From: Kibdelosporangium sp. MJ126-NF4
GTDB taxonomy: Bacteria > Actinomycetota > Actinomycetes > Mycobacteriales > Pseudonocardiaceae
Assembly (NCBI RefSeq): GCF_000826545.1
Contig: NZ_CDME01000011.1
Coordinates: 1,204,001-1,268,000, forward strand
Direction of reading: 5' to 3'
Length of the DNA: 64,000 bases
Translations under genes and position numbers: made by a program
Part shown: positions 33,456-42,754 of the stretch, piece after piece
Layout: the number at the start of each line of letters is the position of its first letter
Numbering within the stretch: position 1 is the first letter of the stretch
Notes under the pieces: model-generated
Told to the model about the DNA's origin: nothing
Databases searched by the model: none
What the model saw: only the letters and a program-made list of their open reading frames with translations

Positions 33456-34781
33456 TCAGTCCTTGCGCCTGCGGGCTATCAGGACCACCAGGATCGCTCC
33501 GCTCACCAGGAACAGTCCGGCGAGCGGCAGCAGCGGCTCGAGGCCCAGCCCGGTCCCGGCCAGGTCGTTGTCCTTGCCGCCGATGTACGTGGGCTCGGTG
33601 GGCGCCACGCCCGGCTGGGTTGTGCTGATGGAGCTGGACGTTTTCACACTGCTGGTGCTGCTGGTGGCGGACGTGGTGCTGCTGCTGGAGGTGGGCTGGT
33701 CCGAGGTCGTTGTTGTCGTGCTCGTTGTCGTGGTGCTGCTCGACGTGGACGTGGTCGGCTTGGTGCAACTGGGCAGGTCACCGTTGAACGGATAGGCGTG
33801 CAGCTCGTTGCCTGTTCCGCCGCCGGTACCGCCGTGGACGAGCGAACCGGTGGTGAAGAAGCGGCCGTTGGTGCCGGGTGCGGTGATGGTGGTGGTGCTC
33901 GCCGGGTTGCCGACCAGGATGCTGCCCTGGAACTGGGACGAGCCTGCGATGCCGACGTCCGCTGCGGCCGGGAAGTTCCACAGTAGACGTTCTCGCATGC
34001 TGTTGAGTTGCCCGCCGTCCTGGATCTCGCCGGTGTAGGTGGCGATCCTGCGGGCCGGGCCGACCAGGTTCACCAGTACCGTCGCGCCCGCGGGCACTCC
34101 GGTGAACTCGATGCCCTGCGCGCCGCCGTTGGCTGCCGCTATGTCGAAGTCCACAGTGAACACCTGGAGTGTGGACTTGCCGTCGCCGGTGAACAGGGTC
34201 CGGTAGTTCTGGTTGACAGCGGTTCCTGTTGTCTTCGCGGTCGCGTAGCACGTGCTGGCCGTGGTCAGTTGGGCGGCGAGGCCCGCGTACGGCGCGAAGG
34301 CCTTGGCGTCGGACTTCTTGGTGCCGATCACGTTCCCGGTGAGGGGACCGGCGTGGTGCACGGTCCCGCCTTCGGCGAGGAGCCGCTGGCCGGTGGCGAT
34401 GGTGACCGATCCGCCGGTGACGAGGAAGTCCGAGCCCGCGGGCGGCGGCACCCGGGAACCGACGCCGACGATGCCGATGTTGTACGCCGCTGACACGCCC
34501 GCCGCCTTGTCCTGGTCGAAGCCGCCGCCGACGACCACGCGGCCTTCCGCCTCCGCCGCGCTCTGCCGGACCCGGAAGTCACCGCCGACGAAGACGTTGA
34601 CCGCGTCGTCGCGTCCGGCGAACGAGCCATTGTTGATCCCGGGGAACTTGTCGGGGCACTCGGCGCCCACACACGGACCGAGGCCGCCCGGTAGGGGATC
34701 GGCGACGCTCAACGCGGTCACTGTGACCGTTGCGACGAGCGTCGCCGCTCCAAGAACACCCAGCAGGCGAGTCCGTTGCAT
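33456..34781 (-). CDS. Sortase-anchored choice-of-anchor A family surface protein
   Basis: 441 residues from ATG 34781, which begins a signal peptide ([19 protein letters not shown]). The body (about 45-350) matches the choice-of-anchor A domain: [20 protein letters not shown] near its start and [13 protein letters not shown] near its end. A Ser/Thr-rich linker follows. The C terminus is a cell-wall sorting signal: LAGTG near 407, a hydrophobic helix and RRRKD. LAxTG is the motif of actinomycete class E sortases, so the protein should be covalently attached to the wall. Ligand unknown. Confidence 0.85.
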   Translation of the reverse strand: MQRTRLLGVLGAATLVATVTVTALSVADPLPGGLGPCVGAECPDKFPGINNGSFAGRDDAVNVFVGGDFRVRQSAAEAEGRVVVGGGFDQDKAAGVSAAYNIGIVGVGSRVPPPAGSDFLVTGGSVTIATGQRLLAEGGTVHHAGPLTGNVIGTKKSDAKAFAPYAGLAAQLTTASTCYATAKTTGTAVNQNYRTLFTGDGKSTLQVFTVDFDIAAANGGAQGIEFTGVPAGATVLVNLVGPARRIATYTGEIQDGGQLNSMRERLLWNFPAAADVGIAGSSQFQGSILVGNPASTTTITAPGTNGRFFTTGSLVHGGTGGGTGNELHAYPFNGDLPSCTKPTTSTSSSTTTTSTTTTTSDQPTSSSSTTSATSSTSSVKTSSSISTTQPGVAPTEPTYIGGKDNDLAGTGLGLEPLLPLAGLFLVSGAILVVLIARRRKD

Positions 34782-34794
34782 GGCACTGATGCTT

Positions 34795-34826
34795 GTGTAC
34801 GCGCGCCGCTTCCCGCGCGCGTACAC
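34795..34826. promoter_or_regulatory. Perfect 12-bp hairpin before the surface-protein gene
   Basis: GTGTACGCGCGC (34795-34806) and GCGCGCGTACAC (34815-34826) flank an 8-base loop, 14 bases upstream of the start at 34781. It could be an operator or an RNA hairpin in the 5' leader. Confidence 0.55.
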
Positions 34827-34971
34827 CACCGCGACGCCCTGCACGGGTGAAGGATTCCGCTCGATCGGGTGGTTACACGTTCACCGAGAGTTCCAGTCCG
34901 GTTGGGTCTGTCGTCGCCCATGCGGTCAAGGTCACAGCCGGTGTTGCGCCGAACAGCCCCGTTCCTCGGCG

Positions 34972-34987
34972 CTCAACCGTGGTTGAG
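34972..34987. promoter_or_regulatory. Palindrome before the deacetylase gene
   Basis: CTCAACC-GT-GGTTGAG, a 16-base palindrome about 50 bases upstream of the deacetylase start. Possible operator; nothing else supports it. Confidence 0.4.
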
Positions 34988-35037
34988 TTGATCACGGCCG
35001 GACGCCGCCAATGCCCCGGCCGGAGGGGATTTTCCTT

Positions 35038-35703
35038 ATGCGCAAAGCACTTGTGCTGCTTGCTGCCCTGATCACGGTGGCCACCGCGGCCCCGGTCGCG
35101 TCGGCAGCCGCAGGGCCTGAGCTCATCACCAAGACCCGCAACACGGGCAAGTACGTCGCGTTCACCTTCGACGACGGACCCAGCCCGCAGTACACACCAC
35201 AGTTGCTGGACGTGTTGCGCCGCAACAACGTCAAGGCGGTCTTCTGCCTGGTCGGGGACATGGCCGACTGGAACGCCGCGCTGATCAAGCGGATGGTCGC
35301 CGAGGGGCACACCCTCTGCAACCACTCGATGCACCACGCTGACATGGAAACGCTGACGCCGGACCAGATCCGCGCGGACATCAAGCAGACGACGGACACC
35401 ATCCGCCGCGCTGTTCCGAACGCCCAGATCCCGTACTTCCGGGCTCCCTACGGCCACTGGGGCGCCTCGCCCACTGTCGCCGCCGAACTCGGCTACAAGA
35501 ACCTGAGCTGGACGTTGATGCCCGGCGACTGGGAGCTGCCCGGCACCGACGAACTGGTCCGCAGGATCAGGGAGGGCATCACCGAGACCGGCGTGATCAC
35601 GCTGCACGACGCGGGCGGTGACCGCAGTCAGACCGTTGCCGCGATGGAGCGCCTGCTGCCGGAACTCGCCGCCGAGGGCTGGAAGTTCGACCTGCCTGCC
35701 TGA
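35038..35703 (+). CDS. Secreted polysaccharide deacetylase (NodB domain, CE4)
   Basis: 221 residues. A Sec signal peptide (MRKALVLLAALITVATAAPVASA) is followed by a compact NodB domain. CE4 motifs: TFDDGPSP with Asp45 and Asp46, the metal-binding HSMHH (His96 and His100), RAPYG, and ITLHDAGG. It removes N-acetyl groups from peptidoglycan, chitin oligomers or similar glycans outside the cell, or O-acetyl groups from xylan. ATG 35038 is chosen for GGAGGGG upstream and the signal peptide. Confidence 0.88.
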   Translation: MRKALVLLAALITVATAAPVASAAAGPELITKTRNTGKYVAFTFDDGPSPQYTPQLLDVLRRNNVKAVFCLVGDMADWNAALIKRMVAEGHTLCNHSMHHADMETLTPDQIRADIKQTTDTIRRAVPNAQIPYFRAPYGHWGASPTVAAELGYKNLSWTLMPGDWELPGTDELVRRIREGITETGVITLHDAGGDRSQTVAAMERLLPELAAEGWKFDLPA

Positions 35704-35713
35704 TCCCGGGCTG

Positions 35714-35757
35714 CCCATGCTGACCAGCTGGTTTTTCGCTCAGCCGGTCAGCATGGG
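35714..35757. terminator. Bidirectional hairpin between deacetylase and TetR genes
   Basis: CCCATGCTGACC (35714-35725) pairs with GGTCAGCATGGG (35746-35757); the loop includes a TTTTT run. The right arm overlaps the last codons of the leftward TetR gene. Confidence 0.75.
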
Positions 35758-36381
35758 GACCAGGAACTTTCTTGCCACCGCGCGCACCTGCTCCTCGTCG
35801 TCGAGGTCGACCACCCGGCTTGGCGTGACCAGGAATGACGCGGACACCCGCGCCATTAATTCCGCCGCGAGTTCGATGTCCACGTCAGCCGACAGATTTC
35901 CCGCGCTTTGTTCGCGGCGCAGCTGACCCGCGACGAACCGCTGGACCGCGTGTAGTATCGCGCCACCGTCGCTGACCATCGACGGCAGGATGATATCCGG
36001 CTCCGCCGTGATCAGTCCGCCGATGACCGGGTTTTTCCGGATGGCGCGCAGCGCGCTCGCGAAGCCGATGACCACGCGGTCGGCCAGTGTTTCGGCGTGC
36101 TCGATGTCGATCAGGAACTGGTCGAAGTACCGGCGGAACTCACGCTGCACCACCTGCTTGACCAGCTCGTCCTTTCCCGCGAAGCGGCGGTAGACGGTGA
36201 TCCTCGAAACCCCTGCCTGTTTGGCGACGTCCTCCATCGTCGACCGCCGGATGCCCATTCGGCAGAACTGGTCGTAGGCACCGTCGAGCATGCGCGTGGT
36301 GGTTTCGTCGTGGTCGTCGATGCCGCCGACGGCGTCAGCCAACGCGCGTTCCAGCAATGACTCAGCACCGGGTGCCGTCAT
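35740..36381 (-). CDS. TetR-family regulator of the rubber oxygenase locus (LcpR-like)
   Basis: 213 residues. The helix-turn-helix is at about 40-70 (GIRRSTMEDVAKQAGVSRIT then VYRRFAGKDELV); the C-terminal domain is a usual TetR ligand pocket. It diverges from the first lcp gene, 155 bases away. In rubber-degrading actinomycetes a TetR regulator (LcpR) adjoins lcp and represses it, so the same role is proposed here by position. The likely operator is the dyad at 36466-36492. Confidence 0.82.
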   Translation of the reverse strand: MTAPGAESLLERALADAVGGIDDHDETTTRMLDGAYDQFCRMGIRRSTMEDVAKQAGVSRITVYRRFAGKDELVKQVVQREFRRYFDQFLIDIEHAETLADRVVIGFASALRAIRKNPVIGGLITAEPDIILPSMVSDGGAILHAVQRFVAGQLRREQSAGNLSADVDIELAAELMARVSASFLVTPSRVVDLDDEEQVRAVARKFLVPMLTG

Positions 36382-36465
36382 CAGTTCCCGCCTTCCCGGG
36401 GGGATTTTCGCTGCGATCCGCAGATTGAGTCTGGTGTTGTGGCCCGAATCATGCTCTCCTTGGGA

Positions 36466-36492
36466 TGATACGCGGTTACGCGACTTGTATCA
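36466..36492. promoter_or_regulatory. Candidate operator between TetR and lcp
   Basis: TGATAC (36466-36471) and GTATCA (36487-36492) are inverted, and CGCG-GTTA-CGCG (36471-36482) is nested between them. It lies 45-71 bases before the lcp start, a plausible TetR site in the divergent promoter region. Confidence 0.5.
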
Positions 36493-36536
36493 CAGTACCA
36501 ACCAGGGACCCCCGGACTCAAGGAGGAGTTGGGCGT

Positions 36537-37742
36537 ATGGATGGGCTCAACAGGCGCAGGATGATGGTGGTTGGCGCCGGTGGTGCGTTGGGGCTGGTGG
36601 CGTCGGGACAGCCGTGGGCATGGGCCGCGAGCGGCTCGGTGGCGAGTACCGGGACGGGCGCCGACCCCCGGTGGGTGTGGGACGAGGAAGCGGATCCGGT
36701 CGTGGCCGCCGTGCTGGAGCGGGGTGACGTACCGAAGGTCAACACACTGCTGCGGACGTGGACCCGCAACGACCAGCCTGTGCCCAGCGGCCTGCCGTCG
36801 GACCTGCGCGACTTCATGGAGCAGGCGCGTCGGTTGCCGCCGTGGGCCGATCAGTCCAAAACGGACACCGCGGCGGAGTTCCACAAGGTCAGGATGTTCT
36901 ACATCGGTGTGCTGGGCGGGCCGGGCAGCGGCATGCTGAGCACCGCCATCCCCAAGGAGGCCCGCGCGGTCTACTACTCCAAGGGCGGCGCGAACATGAA
37001 CGACCGCGTGGCCAAGACGAGCCTGCTCGGCGCCGCCGTGGCCTCGTTGAACGCCTTCAAGCCCGACGGGCAGTTCGTCCCGAACTCGGTGAAGACCAGG
37101 CTCGTGCACGCGGCCGTCCGGCACCTGCTGCCACAGTCGCCGCACTGGTCGCAGTCCAGCGGCGAGCAGATCCCGATCAGCCAGCACGACATGCTGGTCA
37201 CCTGGCACAGCACGGCCACCTACGCCCGGCGCAAGCTGGGCGAATGGCAGATCCCGATGCCCCGCGCCCACTCCGACGCCTTCCTGCACGTGTGGCAGCT
37301 GACCGGGCACATGCTCGGCATCCGCGACGAGTACATGCCGGGCTCGTGGGAGACCGCCTTCACACAGTACGACGAGGTGATGCCGCCTGCCATGGGGCCG
37401 ACGCGCGAGGGCGTCGAACTGACCGACATCCTGCTGAACATGCTCTCCGAGCAGACCAGTCCCGGCCGGATCAACCGGCCGATGGTCAACGCGCTGGCCC
37501 GTTACCTGGTCGGTGACCAGGTGGCCGACTGGGACCGCATCCCGCGCGAGCCGTTCTGGGACCCGGTGGTCAGCTCCGCCTGGCCGAAACTGGTGGCGTT
37601 CCGGGAGAAGCTCATCCCGCTGCCGCTCGTCCCCGAGATCGCCTGGGTGATCGACGAGCTGTTCCGCCGCTACATCCTGCTCTACCTGACCAAGGGCAAG
37701 CAGACTGACATCGACATCCCCGAGATCAACCGTCCGAACTGA
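36537..37742 (+). CDS. lcp: Latex-clearing protein (rubber oxygenase) 1
   Basis: 401 residues. A Tat-type signal (LNRRRMMVVGAGGALGL) is followed by the DUF2236 heme domain. Lcp cleaves poly(cis-1,4-isoprene) outside the cell with a b-type heme. The residues known as Arg164, Lys167, Thr168 and axial His198 in Streptomyces K30 Lcp are matched by Arg157, Lys160 and Thr161 (DRVAKT) and His191 (RLVHAAVRHLL). ATG 36537 is chosen for AAGGAGG upstream and the signal peptide. It is more diverged from the K30 pattern than copy 2, which follows 14 bases later. Confidence 0.9.
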   Translation: MDGLNRRRMMVVGAGGALGLVASGQPWAWAASGSVASTGTGADPRWVWDEEADPVVAAVLERGDVPKVNTLLRTWTRNDQPVPSGLPSDLRDFMEQARRLPPWADQSKTDTAAEFHKVRMFYIGVLGGPGSGMLSTAIPKEARAVYYSKGGANMNDRVAKTSLLGAAVASLNAFKPDGQFVPNSVKTRLVHAAVRHLLPQSPHWSQSSGEQIPISQHDMLVTWHSTATYARRKLGEWQIPMPRAHSDAFLHVWQLTGHMLGIRDEYMPGSWETAFTQYDEVMPPAMGPTREGVELTDILLNMLSEQTSPGRINRPMVNALARYLVGDQVADWDRIPREPFWDPVVSSAWPKLVAFREKLIPLPLVPEIAWVIDELFRRYILLYLTKGKQTDIDIPEINRPN

Positions 37743-37756
37743 CAGGAGTGCGGAGC

Positions 37757-38971
37757 ATGGAAGGGCTTAGCAGGCGCAACATGTTGCTGGCCGGTGGTGG
37801 CGCCCTCGGTGCGTTGGGGGCGTTGGGCGTGGCCGGACCGGCGCAGGCGTGGGCATGGGCGCCCAGTGGCTCGGTCGCCGGATCGGGAGCGGGCGTCGAT
37901 CCGCGCTGGGTGTGGGACGAGGAGGCCGATCCGCTGGTGGCCTCGCTGCTGGAGCGGGGCGACGTGCCCAAGGTCAACACACTGCTGCGGACGTGGACCC
38001 GCAACGGCCAGCCACTGCCCGACGGTCTGCCCCCGGATCTGCGGGGATTCCTGGAGAAAGCCCGTCAGCTGCCGTCGTGGACGGACTGGTCCAAGTTGGA
38101 CAAGGTCGGCGAGTTCATCAAGGAGCAGGGGTTCTTCGTCAACTCGCTGTACGGGCTGGGCAGCGGACTGATGAGCCCGGCCATCCCCAGGGAGGCGCTG
38201 GCGGTCTACTACTCCAAGGGCGGCGCGGAGATGAAGGACCGCATCGCCAAGACAAGCGTGCTCGGCTACGACATCACGCAGTTCAACGCCTACAAGCCCG
38301 ACGGGCGCATGGTGGTCACGTCGGTGAAGACCAGGCTGGTGCACGCGGCCGTGCGGCACCTGCTGCCGCAGTCGCCACAGTGGACACAAACCGGCAGCGG
38401 CGAGATCCCGATCAGCCAGAACGAAATCCTGGTCACCTGGCACAGCCTGCCCACGTTCGTCATGCGCAAGCTGCGTGACTGGAAGATCTCGGTCAAACCG
38501 GCCCACTCCGAGGCGTTTCTGCACCTGTGGCAGGTGGCCGCGCACATGCTCGGGGTCCGGGACGAGTACATCCCGGCCTCGTGGGACGCGGCCAACGAAC
38601 AGTCCAAGCAGATCCTCGACCCGGCGATGGGGCCGACGCGCGAGGGTGTCGAACTGACCGAGTCGATCCTCAAGATCGCCTCCGATGTGGACGGCGGACT
38701 GTCCCGGCCGCTGCTCAACGCGCTCATCCGGTACATGAACGGCGACCAGGTCGCGGACTGGATCGGCGTGCCCCGCGAGCCGTTCTGGGACCCGGCCGTC
38801 CGTGCGGGCTTCCCGCACTTCGTCGCCCTGCGCGAAGGGCTCATCCCGTTGCCGCTGGTTCCGCAGATCGCCTGGACGCTCGACGAGATCCTGCGCAAGG
38901 CGACCTTGTTCTTCCTCGGCGCGGGGCGTCCGATCAGCATCGAGATGCCGACCGCCAACCGGCCGTCCTGA
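37757..38971 (+). CDS. lcp: Latex-clearing protein (rubber oxygenase) 2
   Basis: 404 residues, close in length and sequence pattern to Streptomyces K30 Lcp: Tat signal (LSRRNMLLAGGGALGAL), APSGSVAGSGAGVDPR, GDVPKVNTLLRTWTRNGQ. Arg162, Lys165, Thr166 and His196 stand exactly two places before K30 Arg164, Lys167, Thr168 and His198. ATG 37757 follows AGGAG by 8 bases; GTG 37748 is less likely. A tandem paralogue of the gene before it, probably one transcript with the hydroxylase genes after it. Cleaves rubber to oligo-isoprenoid aldehydes and ketones. Confidence 0.93.
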   Translation: MEGLSRRNMLLAGGGALGALGALGVAGPAQAWAWAPSGSVAGSGAGVDPRWVWDEEADPLVASLLERGDVPKVNTLLRTWTRNGQPLPDGLPPDLRGFLEKARQLPSWTDWSKLDKVGEFIKEQGFFVNSLYGLGSGLMSPAIPREALAVYYSKGGAEMKDRIAKTSVLGYDITQFNAYKPDGRMVVTSVKTRLVHAAVRHLLPQSPQWTQTGSGEIPISQNEILVTWHSLPTFVMRKLRDWKISVKPAHSEAFLHLWQVAAHMLGVRDEYIPASWDAANEQSKQILDPAMGPTREGVELTESILKIASDVDGGLSRPLLNALIRYMNGDQVADWIGVPREPFWDPAVRAGFPHFVALREGLIPLPLVPQIAWTLDEILRKATLFFLGAGRPISIEMPTANRPS

Positions 38972-38974
38972 ACC

Positions 38975-41152
38975 ATGGATTCCCTTGGGCGGCGCGGGTT
39001 TCTGACGTTCCTGGTGGCCGCACCCGTACTGACGGTTGCGGTCCCCGGGACGGCGGACGCGGTCGTGCCCACGCTGCCCGCGCCCGCCGAGATCCTCGAT
39101 CTCGGGGACATCGGGATCCTGCTGGGCACGCCGACAGCGCACATGCTGGTGGTCGAGGTGGGCGCGGACGGCGTCGTGGGGCTGCGGCTGCCACGGGCGG
39201 AGGTCGGCCAGGGCATCACCACCGCCGTGGCCATGCTGATCGCCGAGGAACTGGACACCCCACTGGACTCGGTCAGGGTGACGTTGGCCGATGCCCGGCC
39301 GGAGTTGCTGTTCAACCAGCTCACCGGCGGGTCGAACGCCATCAGGTCGCTCTACGGCCCCGTCCGCCGGGCCGCGGCGACCGCCCGCGCCCGGCTGCTC
39401 GCCGCCGCGGGACGCCTGTGGAACCTGCCGGTCGGCAGGCTGAACACCCGGGACGGCACGGTCATCGCGCCTGACGGGCGCAGCGCGTCCTTCGGCGCCC
39501 TCACCGCCGCCGCGGCCGACAGGACACTGGAAACCGCGCCGGTCACAACCAAACCTGAATCCGCGCACCGCCTGGTCGGCACCCCAATGTCCCGTGTGGA
39601 CGCTCGTGCCATGGTGACCGGGCAGATGCGCTACACACTGGACACAGACGTCCCCGGCGCGTTGCCGACGATGGTCCGCCGCCCGCCGACGATCAACGGC
39701 ACGGTCCGCACGGTGCGCAACCGCGCCGCCGTGCTGGCGATGCCGGGCGTGGTGGCCGTGACCACCATTCCCACGGGTGTCGCGGTCACCGCCGAGACCT
39801 TCGGTCAAGCGTTGGACGGCAAGGACGCTCTGGACGTCACCTGGAATCCCGGCACGGTCGACGAGGTGTCCGACGCGGACATCCGCGCCAAACTCCGTGC
39901 CGCCACACCGCGACTGGCCCCACCGCTGCCGCTCGTGCGGCACGTGGACGCCGAGTTCGACTTCGCGTTCGTCAGCCACGCGCCGCTGGAAACCAACTGC
40001 GCCATCGCCGACGTGCGCGACGACCGGGCCGAGATCTGGTCCGGGCTGCAGGCCCCGATTGTGGCGAAGCAGACCATCGCGCTGGCGCTGGGGCTTCCCG
40101 TCGACCGCGTCACCGTGCACGTGACCCAGTCCGGCGGTTCCTTCGGCAGGCGGCTGTTCTTCGACGCCGCACTGGAGGCCGCCCAGGTCGCCAAGGCGAT
40201 CCGGCGGCCGGTCAAGCTGATGTGGAGCAGGATCGACGACATGCGGCACGGCCGCGCCCGCCCGGCCAGCTACCACCGGATCCGCGCGACCGTCGCGCTG
40301 GGCCAAGTGCTCAGCTTCGAACACCGGATCGCCGGTGTGGAAACCGACTTCCGGCACGGCATGGGCGAACTGCTCACCGCCGCCGCGGTGCACGTTCCGG
40401 TGGCGCACACCGGCTTCGCCCAGACGTTCTTCCTGACCTCGGTGCACTCGCCCTACCACTTCGGCAACACGACCCAGCAGCTCACCGAGATCCCGCTGCG
40501 GATGCACACCGGCAGTTTCCGCTCGGTCTACTCAGGTAACACCCGGGGCGCCGAGGAGATCATGGTCGACCTGATCGCGGCGGAACTCGGCAAGGACCCG
40601 GTGGCGTTCCGCCGGGAGTTCCTCAAAACCGACCGGCAACGCGCCGTGCTCGACAAGGTCGCCGCCGTCGGCCGGTGGGGCAGAACCATGCCGTCCGGTT
40701 TCGCGCAAGGCGTTGCCGTGCATGACGAGTACAAGTCCTGCACCGCGTGCCTCGTCGAGATCGACGCCAGGAAACCGGCCGCGCCCCGCGTCACGAAGGC
40801 CGTCATCGCCGTCGACGTCGGACGCCCGGTCAACCCCCGCGGACTGCAGGCACAGATGCTTGGCGGGCTCACCGACGCCATCGCCACCACCCTGCGCGCC
40901 GGTCTGCACATCGACAAAGGCCTGCCGCTGGAAGGCAGTTACTCCCAGTTCCACTACGCCCGCCAGCGCGACACTCCCACCGACGTGACCGTGATCGTCA
41001 TGCCCGCCAACGGTGAACCCGGCGGCGCGGGCGAACTCGGCGTCCCCGCGGCGGTCGGCGCGGTGGCCAACGCCTACCGCCGCGCCACCGGGACGACCCC
41101 GCACACGTTCCCCATCACCTTCCCGGTTGACTTCGAACCGTTCCCACGCTGA
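38975..41152 (+). CDS. Molybdenum hydroxylase large subunit (OxiAB-like aldehyde oxidoreductase)
   Basis: 725 residues, isoquinoline-1-oxidoreductase beta/xanthine-dehydrogenase molybdopterin subunit family. The N terminus looks like a Tat signal ([20 protein letters not shown]). Cofactor-binding segments include [14 protein letters not shown], the [14 protein letters not shown] region and [13 protein letters not shown] with the catalytic Glu. It starts 3 bases after the lcp stop. In Streptomyces K30, oxiA and oxiB next to lcp encode a two-subunit molybdenum hydroxylase that oxidises the aldehydes made by Lcp to acids; the same role fits here. Confidence 0.88.
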   Translation: MDSLGRRGFLTFLVAAPVLTVAVPGTADAVVPTLPAPAEILDLGDIGILLGTPTAHMLVVEVGADGVVGLRLPRAEVGQGITTAVAMLIAEELDTPLDSVRVTLADARPELLFNQLTGGSNAIRSLYGPVRRAAATARARLLAAAGRLWNLPVGRLNTRDGTVIAPDGRSASFGALTAAAADRTLETAPVTTKPESAHRLVGTPMSRVDARAMVTGQMRYTLDTDVPGALPTMVRRPPTINGTVRTVRNRAAVLAMPGVVAVTTIPTGVAVTAETFGQALDGKDALDVTWNPGTVDEVSDADIRAKLRAATPRLAPPLPLVRHVDAEFDFAFVSHAPLETNCAIADVRDDRAEIWSGLQAPIVAKQTIALALGLPVDRVTVHVTQSGGSFGRRLFFDAALEAAQVAKAIRRPVKLMWSRIDDMRHGRARPASYHRIRATVALGQVLSFEHRIAGVETDFRHGMGELLTAAAVHVPVAHTGFAQTFFLTSVHSPYHFGNTTQQLTEIPLRMHTGSFRSVYSGNTRGAEEIMVDLIAAELGKDPVAFRREFLKTDRQRAVLDKVAAVGRWGRTMPSGFAQGVAVHDEYKSCTACLVEIDARKPAAPRVTKAVIAVDVGRPVNPRGLQAQMLGGLTDAIATTLRAGLHIDKGLPLEGSYSQFHYARQRDTPTDVTVIVMPANGEPGGAGELGVPAAVGAVANAYRRATGTTPHTFPITFPVDFEPFPR

Positions 41153-41166
41153 AGGGACGTGCTCCC

Positions 41167-41637
41167 ATGCCCAGCTACACGTTTGTCGTCAACGGCACGA
41201 GTGTCACCGTCGACGCGCCCGCAGACATGCCCCTGCTGTGGGTGCTGCGCGACAAACTCGGCATCCACGGACCCAAATACGGCTGCGGCATCAACGTGTG
41301 CAAGGCGTGCACGAGCCACATCGACGGCAAGGCCGTCAATCCGTGCGTCGTACCCGTCGCCGAGGCGGCCGGGCGGACGGTCACCACCATCGAGGGGCTC
41401 GCTGACGGCGACGAGCTCCACCCGGTCCAGCAAGCCTGGCTGGACAACGATGTCGCCCAGTGCGGCTACTGCCAGCCCGGACAGATCATGGCCGCGGTCG
41501 CCCTGCTCAACGCGAAGCCGAATCCGACCGACGCGGACATCGACGCCATCGACAACGTGTGCCGCTGCGGCACGTACGCCCGGATCCGCCAGGCCATCAA
41601 GGCCGCCGCTGTCACAACCCGTAAGTCTTCCCGATGA
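41167..41637 (+). CDS. Molybdenum hydroxylase [2Fe-2S] subunit (OxiAB-like)
   Basis: 156 residues. The plant-type [2Fe-2S] site is Cys40, Cys45, Cys48 and Cys60; the second cluster uses Cys99, Cys102, Cys132 and Cys134 (CGYC then CRC). It carries electrons from the molybdopterin subunit encoded just upstream. No signal peptide, so if the complex is exported it would ride on the large subunit's Tat signal. The last 26 bases overlap the convergent acyl-CoA dehydrogenase gene, an uncommon arrangement. Confidence 0.9.
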   Translation: MPSYTFVVNGTSVTVDAPADMPLLWVLRDKLGIHGPKYGCGINVCKACTSHIDGKAVNPCVVPVAEAAGRTVTTIEGLADGDELHPVQQAWLDNDVAQCGYCQPGQIMAAVALLNAKPNPTDADIDAIDNVCRCGTYARIRQAIKAAAVTTRKSSR

Positions 41638-42754
41638 TGTCGCGCTGGATCTCACTGGTTCCGCCGTACACGGTCGACGCCAAAGTCCCGCGCAGCAGGC
41701 GTTCCATGCCGTACTCGGTCGCGTAGCCGTAGCCGCCCATCATCTGCATCCCGTCCAGCGCCATCGCCTTGGCGAACTCGGTGGCCTTGAGCTTGGCCAT
41801 CGACGCCTCACGCGGCAGGCTCTTGTCCGGGTTGGCGTCGATGCGGCGCGCCACGTCGTGCACCAGCAGCTGGGTGCAGGCCAGTTCCGTCGCGTGGTCG
41901 GCGATCCGGTGCCGCAGCGCCTGGAAACTGCCGATCGGACGGCCGAACTGGTGGCGTTCGCGGACGTAGGCCACGGTGTCGTCGAAGGCACGGCGTGCGG
42001 TGCCGAGCATGTGCGCGGCGAGGATGATCCGCTCCAGGTTCAGCCCGGCCATCAGCTGCCGCCAGCCCTGGCCGACCTCGCCGACGACGGCGTCCGCGGC
42101 CACGTGGCAGTCGGTGAAGTAGAGGTCGTTGACCTCACGGCCGTTCATCGTCTCGATGCCGCGGATGGTCAGGCCGGACGCCGTCGCGGGCACCGAGAAC
42201 ATGGTGAGGTCGTCGTGTTTGCCGCCGTCGGTGGACGTTCTGGCGACGAGCAGGATGTGCTCGGCGATGTGCGCGTTGGAACACCACGTCTTCTGGCCGT
42301 TGATCACCCAGCCACCGTCCCGCTGTTCGGCCTTGCAGGCCAGCGCGGCCACGTCCGAGCCCGCCCCGGGTTCGGACATGGACACGGCCAGCACCCGCCC
42401 GGCCAGGAAGTCGCCGAGTACCTGGGTCTTCTGCTGTTCGGTGCCGAACTTCTGGTAGGACGCCGCCGTGATCGCCGAGGTGGCGAAACCGCCGATCGGG
42501 GCCTGCCAGTAGGCGGTGGTCTCCAGGAACAGCACGAGGTCGACCATGCCGCCGTCCACGCCGCCGTAGGCCTGTGGCGTCGCGATCCCCAACCAGCCGA
42601 GTTCGGCCATCTTGCCGTACAGCTCGGTGTTGTGCAGGTGCTTGCCGCTGTCGGTCAGCTTGTCCCACTGCTCGCGGTCACCCAGCTCACGGCGGCAGAA
42701 GTCGTTGATCACCGCGACGAGATCGCGTTGCTCGTCGGTCAGTGCCGAAGTCAT
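41612..42754 (-). CDS. Acyl-CoA dehydrogenase
   Basis: 380 residues, normal for the FAD-dependent family that makes the alpha-beta double bond in beta-oxidation. Motifs: [15 protein letters not shown] in the FAD/substrate region, [17 protein letters not shown], and [14 protein letters not shown] at the C terminus. Coupled by ATGA overlap to the acyl-CoA ligase upstream. Beside the rubber genes it could act on CoA esters of isoprenoid acids; that link is by context only. Confidence 0.9.
   Translation of the reverse strand: MTSALTDEQRDLVAVINDFCRRELGDREQWDKLTDSGKHLHNTELYGKMAELGWLGIATPQAYGGVDGGMVDLVLFLETTAYWQAPIGGFATSAITAASYQKFGTEQQKTQVLGDFLAGRVLAVSMSEPGAGSDVAALACKAEQRDGGWVINGQKTWCSNAHIAEHILLVARTSTDGGKHDDLTMFSVPATASGLTIRGIETMNGREVNDLYFTDCHVAADAVVGEVGQGWRQLMAGLNLERIILAAHMLGTARRAFDDTVAYVRERHQFGRPIGSFQALRHRIADHATELACTQLLVHDVARRIDANPDKSLPREASMAKLKATEFAKAMALDGMQMMGGYGYATEYGMERLLRGTLASTVYGGTSEIQRDIIGKTYGL

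Noticed and set aside
37682..40507. 941-codon open frame on the minus strand
   Set aside because: Shadow of the lcp and hydroxylase genes caused by high GC; no ribosome site and composition dominated by Arg, Gly, Val and His.
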